A stretch of DNA of 64,000 nucleotides from Nodosilinea sp. PGN35 (GTDB lineage Bacteria > Cyanobacteriota > Cyanobacteriia > Phormidesmidales > Phormidesmidaceae): positions 1,116,001 to 1,180,000 of the forward strand of contig NZ_JAQKQJ010000010.1 of assembly GCF_029109325.1 (NCBI RefSeq), written 5' to 3'. Positions 57,613 through 64,000 of this stretch are shown one piece after another. Made by a program: the position numbers and the translations under genes. The notes below the pieces were generated by a model. That model was not told the DNA's origin and did no database searches. It was given only the letters and a program-made list of their open reading frames with translations. How positions within the stretch are numbered: the first letter of the stretch is position 1; every line of letters begins with the position of its first letter.

Positions 57613-58896
57613 ATGCTTAGGCTTACCCCCTGGCCTGGCCGCCGCCACCGGGCGCACCTGCTTTGCCGCTTCACCCACCGCTTTTGGGGAGGTAGTCCTA
57701 TTACCGCTGAACTTTTAATTACGTCCCTTGCGCCCCAGCTTTCTACTGCTGCCCTGCTTCAGTCTGCGGTGCGGTTCGCCGATACCTTTGCCGCTCAGGC
57801 GGCGGCAATCGACCAGGCGGGGGCATTTCCGGCAGAGGAGTTTGGGCAGCTAGCTAAAGCGGGCTTTTTGGCGGCTCCCCTGCGTCCCAGTCTGGGGGGC
57901 TGCGGCCTGGGCATTGATGCGGCGACGACCCATTCTCTGCTGCGGCTGCTAAAGCACATTGGCCGGGGCAATCTGGCCGTCGGGCGGGTGTACGAGGGCC
58001 ATGTCAACGCCCTCCAGCTGGTGCAGACCTTTGGCACGGCGGAGCAGGTTGAGCGCTACGGGCGCGAGGCCCGCGAGCAGCACAAGCTGTTTGGGGTTTG
58101 GAATGCCGAAGACGCCGACGGCCTGAAAATTTTGCCCCTGGGCTCGGGCCGCTACCGCCTGGAGGGAGCCAAAACCTTTTGCTCGGGCGGGGGCTATGTG
58201 GAGCGTCCCTTTGTCAATGGCCAGCTGCCCGACGGCACCTGGCAGATGTGCATTGTGCCCATGGAGGAGGTGCAGACCCAGTGCGATCGCAGCTGGTGGC
58301 AGCCCATGGGTATGCGGGCCACCGCCAGCTACAAAATCGACTTTAGCGGCGTAGAGCTGGGGGCCGAGGCGCTGATAGGTCAGCCCGGCGACTACCTGCG
58401 GCAGCCCTGGCTGACCGCCGGGGTAGTGCGCTTTGCCTCGGTGCAGCTGGGCGGGGCCGAGGCGCTGTTTGACCTCACCCGCCAGTACCTGCAAGGGGAG
58501 CAGCGCACCGAGCACCCCTACCAGCAGGAGCGTCTGGGGCAGATGGCGATCGCCATGGAAACCGGCAACCTCTGGCTGCAAGGGGCGGCGGCAAGTTTGG
58601 CCGCCTACGATCCGCAGTTTGCTGGTGAGCCGGGGGCCGAGTCGCCCCACCCCGAACGGCTGCTGGCCTACGCCAATATGATGCGCACGGCGATCGAGCA
58701 GATCTGCATGGAGGTGATGCAGCTGTGCCAGCGCTCCGTGGGGACGCGGGGGCTGCTGCCGCCCCACGCCCTGGAGCGGGTGCTGCGCGATCTGACCCTG
58801 TATCTGCGGCAGCCCGTCTACGATGCCGCCATCGCCGGGGTCGGAGCCCACGTCCTGTCCCAGACTTCCCCGGCAGACAGCCTATGGCACCCGTAA
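57613..58896 (+). CDS. Acyl-CoA dehydrogenase-family protein
   Basis: 427 aa if the ATG at 57613 is used. The first 35 residues (MLRLTPWPGRRHRAHLL) look like non-coding leader, but no other ATG exists before the domain; the first GTG is at residue 53. From about residue 55 the acyl-CoA dehydrogenase fold is recognisable (FAAQAAAIDQAGAFPAEEFGQLAKAGFLAAPLRPSLGGCGLG, AKTFCSGGGYVERPFV, WWQPMGMRATASYKIDFSGVELG, FASVQLGGAEALFDLTRQYL). It begins a three-gene operon with a PIG-L deacetylase and a NodS-like methyltransferase, a grouping seen in other bacteria, so it probably serves biosynthesis and not fat oxidation. Confidence 0.82.
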   Translation: MLRLTPWPGRRHRAHLLCRFTHRFWGGSPITAELLITSLAPQLSTAALLQSAVRFADTFAAQAAAIDQAGAFPAEEFGQLAKAGFLAAPLRPSLGGCGLGIDAATTHSLLRLLKHIGRGNLAVGRVYEGHVNALQLVQTFGTAEQVERYGREAREQHKLFGVWNAEDADGLKILPLGSGRYRLEGAKTFCSGGGYVERPFVNGQLPDGTWQMCIVPMEEVQTQCDRSWWQPMGMRATASYKIDFSGVELGAEALIGQPGDYLRQPWLTAGVVRFASVQLGGAEALFDLTRQYLQGEQRTEHPYQQERLGQMAIAMETGNLWLQGAAASLAAYDPQFAGEPGAESPHPERLLAYANMMRTAIEQICMEVMQLCQRSVGTRGLLPPHALERVLRDLTLYLRQPVYDAAIAGVGAHVLSQTSPADSLWHP

Positions 58897-59675
58897 GGCA
58901 GCTGCCTGGCGAAACTTCTCCCCTGGCGGCGGCGGCAAGGCTGCCGCTGCGCGCCCTAGACGACCTGCCCCTGGCCCCGGTGCTGGTGGTAGCCCCCCAC
59001 CCCGACGACGAGACCCTGGGCTGCGGGGGTGCCATTGCCCAGCTGCGCGCCCAGGGCTACCCGGTGCAGGTGTTAGTCATCAGTGACGGTGCGCGATCGC
59101 ACCCGCGATCGCAGCGGTACCCCGCCCCCCGGCTGCAAGAGCTGCGCGCCTCAGAAACCCTGGCGGCCCTGACCCTGCTTCAGGTCGAGGCCGATTGCGT
59201 CACCTTTTTGGGCCTGCCCGATGGGGCCGTTCCCGCTCCAGACCCGGCGTGGTTCCAGGCTCCAGCCCAGGCGTCACCGGTAGCCCAGGCCGCTGTCGAG
59301 CAGTGCCGCGCCTACCTCAGACGGGTGCTGCCCCAAACCATTTTTTTGCCCTACCAGCACGACCCCCACCGCGACCACCGGGCCAGCTGGGGGCTGATGC
59401 AGGCGGCTTTGGCCGAGCTGCCGGTGCCCCCCCGCCAGATTGAATACCCCATCTGGGACTGGGATCCGCACCAGCGCCAGCCGCTGGGGGCGGGCTACCG
59501 GGCCTGGCGGCTCAACATTGCCCCCCAGGTGGCCCTCAAGCGCCAGGCGATCCACTGCTACCGCTCCCAAACCACCGATCTGATTGACGATGACCCCACT
59601 GGCTTTCGGCTCTCACCGGAGCTGATCGCCAACTTTCTCAACCCCTGGGAAATTTATTTTGAGTACCGCCCATGA
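58884..59675 (+). CDS. PIG-L family deacetylase
   Basis: 263 aa from the ATG at 58884 (MAPVRQLPGETSPLAAAARL), overlapping the previous stop by 13 bases. The zinc-binding motifs of the GlcNAc-PI deacetylase family are PHPDDETLGCGG near residue 39 and HDPHRDHRASWGL later. Such enzymes remove acetyl groups from N-acetylglucosamine-linked compounds such as glycolipids and mycothiol precursors. It overlaps the methyltransferase gene by 4 bases. Confidence 0.9.
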   Translation: MAPVRQLPGETSPLAAAARLPLRALDDLPLAPVLVVAPHPDDETLGCGGAIAQLRAQGYPVQVLVISDGARSHPRSQRYPAPRLQELRASETLAALTLLQVEADCVTFLGLPDGAVPAPDPAWFQAPAQASPVAQAAVEQCRAYLRRVLPQTIFLPYQHDPHRDHRASWGLMQAALAELPVPPRQIEYPIWDWDPHQRQPLGAGYRAWRLNIAPQVALKRQAIHCYRSQTTDLIDDDPTGFRLSPELIANFLNPWEIYFEYRP

Positions 59676-60274
59676 CCGACCCTGTCCGCGATCAGTCCCT
59701 CGCCGCCGACTTTTTTGACACCCTGTACCGGGCCGACCCCGACCCCTGGCGGTTTGAAACCAGCGACTACGAAGCCGCCAAGTATGCCGCCACCCTGGCT
59801 GCCCTGCCCCACAAACGCTACCGCTCAGCCTTTGAGATTGGCGGCTCCATAGGCGTACTCACCGAGCGGCTGGCCCACCGCTGCGACGCGCTGCTGTCGG
59901 TGGATATTTCGGCGATCGCCCAGGCCCGAGCCCGCGAGCGCTGCCGGGGCCTGCCCCAGGTGCGCTTTGAAATTATGAACGTGCCCCAGGAGTACCCCGA
60001 CGACCAGTTCGATCTGGTGCTGCTGTCGGAGGTGGGCTACTACTGGTGCCTGGCCGACTTGCACCGGGCGCAGCGGCAGATTTACCGGTCGCTGCAACCC
60101 GGCGGGCACCTGCTGCTGGTGCACTGGCTGCACGATGCTCCCAGCTACCCCCTGCGGGGCGACGATGTGCACAACGCCTTTGAAGATTTTGCGGCCTCGC
60201 GGCTGACCCAGGTGGCGGGCGATCGCACCCCAGACTATCGCCTGGATCTCTACGAGCGCCTGCCCTCGCCATAG
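59672..60274 (+). CDS. NodS-like SAM-dependent methyltransferase
   Basis: 200 aa. The Rossmann methyltransferase motifs are AFEIGGSIGVLTERLAHRCDALLSVDIS and DDQFDLVLLSEVGYYW, followed by LQPGGHLLLVHW. The N-terminus FFDTLYRADPDPWRFETSDYEAAKYAATLAAL is the signature of the NodS family, which N-methylates chito-oligosaccharides in rhizobia. In this operon it may methylate an amine freed by the deacetylase. Overlapping ATGA supports translational coupling. Confidence 0.88.
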   Translation: MTDPVRDQSLAADFFDTLYRADPDPWRFETSDYEAAKYAATLAALPHKRYRSAFEIGGSIGVLTERLAHRCDALLSVDISAIAQARARERCRGLPQVRFEIMNVPQEYPDDQFDLVLLSEVGYYWCLADLHRAQRQIYRSLQPGGHLLLVHWLHDAPSYPLRGDDVHNAFEDFAASRLTQVAGDRTPDYRLDLYERLPSP

Positions 60275-60414
60275 CTGTCGCCCGCCAGCCAAAATGTTGC
60301 CGACCAGTAGACAACCAGACAGCTATCCCACACAATTCTCCCAGCGCCCAATTCTCCCAGCGCCCCGCCCTGGGCCGTCGCCGGCCGGCCCAAATAGTTT
60401 GGCAGACCTTTTCC

Positions 60415-61617
60415 ATGCCCCTCTCCCCCCTCGACCTCAGCCTCACCACCCTGCGCGATCTAACCGGCAACTGGGTGCGATCGGGCCTCACTGCCCTGGG
60501 CATTTTCATGGGGGTTGCCGCCGTCAACGCCACCCTCAACATCGACACCATTGCCCACCGGGTGCTGCAAGCGCAGCTGGCGGCGAGGGACAACCCCAGC
60601 GTTACGGCAGTGGTGTCGGGGGGACGAGGCCGACCGGCCGTGGAGTTTGATGCCGCCCAAATGGCTGAACTGGAACAGTCTGTACCCGGCGTTGCCAGCC
60701 TGAGCCGCGTGGCCTACCTCTGGCGGGTGAGCGAAGTGCGCGGGGCGGGCACGGTGACCAGCAATTTTCAGGCAATGAGTATCTCTGCAACCTACCAGCG
60801 CACCACCGGGCGGCAGGTGCTCGAGGGGCGCTTCTTCGATGCCGAAGACTTCGATGCCTTTCGACCCGTGGCTATCATCGATACTGTCCTGGCCCAACAG
60901 CTGTTTGAAACGGCTTCACCCCTGGGAGAAGGGATCTTCATCGACAGCACCCGCTTCACCGTGGTCGGCCTGATCGAAACCAAAAACATTGAGGGCAATG
61001 AAGACGGCGAGCCCTCCGGCACGCTGTGGGTGCCAGAGCCCTACGGCAACATTTTGACCGGCAGCTCGCGCACCTGGCGACACCTGGAAGTCGGTTTACG
61101 CGACCTCAACGACTACGACACCGTACCCGATCAGGTGGTCGCCCAGCTGGAGCAGATGTTTCCGGGGTACGACGTCTACACCTGGGGCAATGTCCAAGAC
61201 CTCTACGAAGAAGATCAGCGCCAGCAGGCTTCCCTGCGCGTGCTCAAGGCGGTTGGTCTGCTGTCGCTGGTGATTGGCGGGGTCGGCATCGCCAACATCA
61301 CCATCGCCGCCATTATGGAGCGCACCCGCGAGATCGGCCTGCGCCGCGCCATTGGGGCCACCGATCTCGAAATCATGGCCCAGTTCATTGCCGAGGCCGC
61401 CCTGCTCAGCCTGATCGGCGGCACTGCGGCGGTGGCCACCGTCCACGGGCTGACTAAAGTAGCGACCACCACCGTGTTTGAGGCCCCCTACGAGTTCAAC
61501 TGGCGCGACGCGGCCCTGTCCATGGGGGCAGCCTTTGGGGTGGGGGTGGGGGCCAGCTTTTTGCCCGCCCTGCGGGTGACGCAGATCGACGTGGTGCAGG
61601 CGCTAAGAGGAGAGTGA
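60415..61617 (+). CDS. MacB/FtsX-type ABC transporter permease
   Basis: 400 aa. An N-terminal helix (LRDLTGNWVRSGLTALGIFMGVAAVNATLNI) is followed by a periplasmic MacB_PCD domain. Three C-terminal helices form the FtsX core (VLKAVGLLSLVIGGVGIANITIAAIMERTREIGLRRAIGATDLEIMAQFIAEAALLSLIGGTAA, DAALSMGAAFGVGVGASFLPALRVTQIDVVQALRGE). The ATPase normally encoded alongside is not seen nearby. Together with the TolC-like gene at 62482 it may belong to a tripartite exporter, but a Uma2 gene lies between them. Confidence 0.9.
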   Translation: MPLSPLDLSLTTLRDLTGNWVRSGLTALGIFMGVAAVNATLNIDTIAHRVLQAQLAARDNPSVTAVVSGGRGRPAVEFDAAQMAELEQSVPGVASLSRVAYLWRVSEVRGAGTVTSNFQAMSISATYQRTTGRQVLEGRFFDAEDFDAFRPVAIIDTVLAQQLFETASPLGEGIFIDSTRFTVVGLIETKNIEGNEDGEPSGTLWVPEPYGNILTGSSRTWRHLEVGLRDLNDYDTVPDQVVAQLEQMFPGYDVYTWGNVQDLYEEDQRQQASLRVLKAVGLLSLVIGGVGIANITIAAIMERTREIGLRRAIGATDLEIMAQFIAEAALLSLIGGTAAVATVHGLTKVATTTVFEAPYEFNWRDAALSMGAAFGVGVGASFLPALRVTQIDVVQALRGE

Positions 61618-61723
61618 GAAAGGGGGGCTGACTTGAAGCATAACTATGGGTAGAGACAAACGGCCGTTGGCCCCTGCGACGTTCAAACCTTTCTGAGGGC
61701 TCTGATTGGCCTAAGCCAGGTGA

Positions 61724-62419
61724 CTATGGCTGTAAGCTCGCTACGAACTGCTGATGTTCGGCGGATTGGATACCTGCCTGTAGCCCGGCCAGAACCAGCC
61801 CCATATTGCCCTGCAACAGCGCCGTCACCGTTAACCACAGCCCCGGAAAGATGGTGCTGCGCATCAGACCATCGGCATCCGTCGGCAAAGGTTGGTAGTC
61901 GCCATCGACTAAATAGAACCAGTCCAGTCGGTTTTCGTACACTTGCCAAACGAGGTATTCGGGCACGCCATTGCGGCGGTAAGCCTGTTTTTTGTCGCCC
62001 AGATCAATGGCAGCGCTGCTGGCGGCAATCTCAATCACCAGTTCAGGAGTGCCTTCGAGATAGCCATCGGGGCTGAGGCGGGCCTGGCCGCCAGCGGCTG
62101 CATCGATCAGCAGCACAATGTCGGGCTGAGGCTCGTTGTCGAGGTCAAGGCGGACTGTGGGTTCAATGCCCGATCGAGTGCCGGGGGTTAGAGCCGCGTA
62201 GGTGCCTATCCAAGTGTTTAGGCGACTGTGGGGTTCGGCGTGCTGCTGAAACCTGAGGGGTGAGGCCACATACACAACTCCTTCGATGAGTTCAGCTTTT
62301 TTAACGGTGGAGTTTTTGTAGCGCCGCTCGAATTCGGGGCGAGTCAGGCGATCGCCGCTCTCCAGCGGAGCTGTTGTGACACCAGTGGTTGGAGCTGAAC
62401 CAGCGTGATAGGTTGTCAT
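61724..62419 (-). CDS. Uma2-family (DUF820) endonuclease-like protein
   Basis: 231 aa with the restriction-endonuclease-like fold: LTRPEFERRYKNSTVKKAELIEGVVYVASPL, then EPQPDIVLLIDAAAGG (the PD and catalytic D), GTPELVIEIAASSAAIDLGDKKQAYRRNGVPEYLVW (the E-x-K-like part with Lys) and FYLVDGDYQPL. Uma2 proteins are abundant in cyanobacteria and their role is unclear. Key Asp, Glu and Lys positions are present. It is on the opposite strand to both neighbours. Confidence 0.92.
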   Translation of the reverse strand: MTTYHAGSAPTTGVTTAPLESGDRLTRPEFERRYKNSTVKKAELIEGVVYVASPLRFQQHAEPHSRLNTWIGTYAALTPGTRSGIEPTVRLDLDNEPQPDIVLLIDAAAGGQARLSPDGYLEGTPELVIEIAASSAAIDLGDKKQAYRRNGVPEYLVWQVYENRLDWFYLVDGDYQPLPTDADGLMRSTIFPGLWLTVTALLQGNMGLVLAGLQAGIQSAEHQQFVASLQP

Positions 62420-62481
62420 AGCAATGGGGTGAGGCGTTGGTTCTATCCTACTGGGTGGGTCGAGCGGTGGTTAGGGAGGCA

Positions 62482-64000
62482 ATGAAAACGATGGGAACTG
62501 TGATGACGACCGTCAGCCAGCGACTGGGTCTAGTGGGGATAGCTCTGGGGTTGGGCGTTAGCGCGATCGCCCCCTCTGCCCTGGCGAACCCGCTTCCCCT
62601 GGTCGATCCTTCCCCGGAGGTTCAGTCGCCGCTTGAATCTGTCCCTGCGGAAGTGGAGGAAACTGCCGAAGTGGTTCTCCTGACCCTCACCGACCTGCTC
62701 AACCTGACCCTGGAGGGCAACCGCGAGCTGCGCAACCAGGCCCTGGGGCGGATTGTGCAGCGGCAGCAGCTCGCCGCCGCCGAGCAGACCTTTAACCCCC
62801 GCCTGACGCCCACCCTGCGGGTCGATGCCGCCCGCAGCCGTCTTGGCAACGGCGGGGTGGAGGAGTCTACCCCTGGCCCGCTGCTGCTGGGGGGCAGCGA
62901 CACCGACCTCGACCAGCAGGTGCGCCTCGACAGCACCCTCACCACTCGCCTGGGCACCAGCTTTGAGCTGGGGCTAACGCCCTTTGAGGGGGGGCAGTCG
63001 GTACAGTTTAGAGTTAGCCAGCCCCTGCTGCGGGGCTTTGGCACCGCCGTCAACGAAGCGCCGCTGAACCAGGCCCGTCTGGGCGAAACCCGCAACCAGC
63101 TGGCCCTGCGCAGCACCGTGATCGATACGTTGACCACCGCCATTCTCAGCTACAACGAGCTGATCAACGCCCAGGCCCAGGTCGAGATTCAGGCCCAGGC
63201 TCTGGAGCGGCGGCAGCAGCAGCTCGACATTTTACAGGCATTGGTAAACGCGGGGCGGCGGGCACCCATTGAGCTGTTTGACCCCGAGCGATCCCTCGCC
63301 GATGCCCAGCGCAGCCTGGTGAATGCCCAAAACCAGCTCGACCAGGCCAACAGCGCCCTGCTCAACCTGATTGGCACCGATCGCAGCCTGCGCTTTGTCG
63401 CCTCGGTGGAAACCATCGCCGAGCTGTTTGCCGCCGCTGCGGCCCAGATCGCCACCTACCAACCCGAGGAGCTGGTGGCCCTGGCCCTGGCCCAGCGCAC
63501 CGACTACCGGCAGGCCCAGCTCCAGCGGCAGCAGCAGGAACTCGACCTGGTGGTGGCCCAGGACAATCTGCGCTGGCAGCTCAACGCCGTGGCCGACGGT
63601 ACCCTGGGCGATGGCTCCCGCAGCGCTGTGGGGCTGGTGGCCAGCCGCACCTTCGGCGACCCCAATCCCGAAACCAGCCGCCTGGCCAGCGAGATTACTC
63701 TGCAACAGCAGGACAACACCCTGGCCCAGCTGCAAGACCAGATTCGCAACGATGCGATCGCCGGGCTCAACGCCGCCCAGGCCAGCCTGCTCCAGGTGGA
63801 GGCCGCCGAGCGGGCCACCCTCAACGCCCGTCGCCAGCTCGCCGCCGACCAGGAGCAGTTTCGCCTGGGCCGAGGCAACACCACCCTATTTCAGCTGATC
63901 AACCAGGAAGAAGCCCTGGTGACAGCCGAAAGCAACGAGCTGGCGGCCCGCATTGCCTTTCTCGACAGCGTGGCCCAGCTCGAGCAGACGGTGGGCATTA
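62482..64000 (+). CDS. TolC-family outer-membrane efflux protein (3' end outside window)
   Basis: Start ATG at 62482 with AGGGAGG just upstream. The first 36 residues are a signal peptide (GLVGIALGLGVSAIAPSALA). About 506 codons are open to the window edge. The sequence shows the two TolC-type repeats: LTDLLNLTLEGNRELRNQALGRIVQRQQLAAAEQTFNPRLTP..., RVSQPLLRGFG, LINAQAQVEIQAQALERRQQQLDILQALVNAGRR..., and a second series ending LGRGNTTLFQLINQEEALVTAE. Such proteins form the outer-membrane channel of type I secretion and multidrug exporters. The permease at 60415 could be its inner partner. Confidence 0.88.
   Translation, partial: MKTMGTVMTTVSQRLGLVGIALGLGVSAIAPSALANPLPLVDPSPEVQSPLESVPAEVEETAEVVLLTLTDLLNLTLEGNRELRNQALGRIVQRQQLAAAEQTFNPRLTPTLRVDAARSRLGNGGVEESTPGPLLLGGSDTDLDQQVRLDSTLTTRLGTSFELGLTPFEGGQSVQFRVSQPLLRGFGTAVNEAPLNQARLGETRNQLALRSTVIDTLTTAILSYNELINAQAQVEIQAQALERRQQQLDILQALVNAGRRAPIELFDPERSLADAQRSLVNAQNQLDQANSALLNLIGTDRSLRFVASVETIAELFAAAAAQIATYQPEELVALALAQRTDYRQAQLQRQQQELDLVVAQDNLRWQLNAVADGTLGDGSRSAVGLVASRTFGDPNPETSRLASEITLQQQDNTLAQLQDQIRNDAIAGLNAAQASLLQVEAAERATLNARRQLAADQEQFRLGRGNTTLFQLINQEEALVTAESNELAARIAFLDSVAQLEQTVGI

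Noticed and set aside
1..64000. tRNA or rRNA genes
   Set aside because: By eye I found no T-loop plus acceptor-stem combination and no rRNA core sequence; a covariance-model scan would be needed to exclude a tRNA completely.

Overview
The window is most likely chromosomal DNA of a GC-rich cyanobacterium. The palindrome GCGATCGC (HIP1) and its core recur throughout, inside and between genes. The gene set includes a BicA-type bicarbonate transporter, a CrtO-like carotenoid enzyme, a low-temperature-induced-type exported protein, DUF29 and Uma2 proteins, and a STAND NTPase with TPRs. A Leptolyngbya/Nodosilinea-like filamentous lineage is a guess from composition only. I saw no rRNA, tRNA or CRISPR array. 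The first gene enters from the left edge and the last (TolC family) runs off the right edge.

Layout. 1-2.8 kb: 3' part of an EAD/NB-ARC/TPR gene carrying an in-frame palindromic repeat, then a decayed MazEF-like toxin-antitoxin pair. 2.8-7.3 kb: a minus-strand polyamine-type ABC operon (ATPase, Tat-type binding protein, two permeases). 7.9-13.3 kb: a fructose phosphotransferase operon (EIIA-HPr-EI fusion, 1-phosphofructokinase, EIIB'BC), split by a 182-bp inverted-repeat element. 13.5-15.5 kb: a lower-GC accessory patch with a Doc/Fic toxin and a long partner antitoxin. 15.8-18.4 kb: an acetyltransferase coupled to an unusual membrane-anchored protein whose C-terminal domain resembles branched-chain polyamine synthase. 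18.6-26.6 kb: a bicarbonate and sodium block, with bicA, a CPA2 Na+/H+ antiporter and a seven-gene Mrp antiporter cluster. The Mrp genes have a structured palindrome upstream and a 5 x 15-bp tandem repeat inside. 26.8-30.7 kb: small metabolic genes, a HigA-like antitoxin and ParDE. 30.8-32.7 kb: an AT-rich island with a 469-aa protein bearing a HEPN-like R-x4-H motif, opposite an XRE repressor gene that has three operator-like palindromes in front of it. 33-39.4 kb: membrane and lipoproteins, a B12/radical SAM enzyme and phosphofructokinase. 39.7-43.8 kb: YCII, DUF899, dienelactone hydrolase and AraC genes. 43.9-57.5 kb: stress-type genes (BON, SRPBCC, Zn-dependent dehydrogenase, CrtO-like, DUF2231, persulfide dioxygenase-rhodanese, hemerythrin-like, DUF3891). 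57.6-60.3 kb: an acyl-CoA dehydrogenase/PIG-L deacetylase/NodS-like methyltransferase operon. 60.4-64 kb: a MacB-type permease, a Uma2 nuclease and the TolC gene.

How it fits together. Bicarbonate uptake by BicA depends on sodium, and the adjacent Na+/H+ antiporter and Mrp complex are the kind of machinery that restores the Na+ gradient. The PTS block would convert fructose to fructose-1,6-bisphosphate, feeding the same pool as the phosphofructokinase further on. Two families of short inverted-repeat elements are scattered between genes. One has CTAG ends and includes two nearly identical 145-bp copies, which suggests recent mobility. The most novel candidates are the HEPN-like/XRE locus and the polyamine-synthase-like fusion protein.
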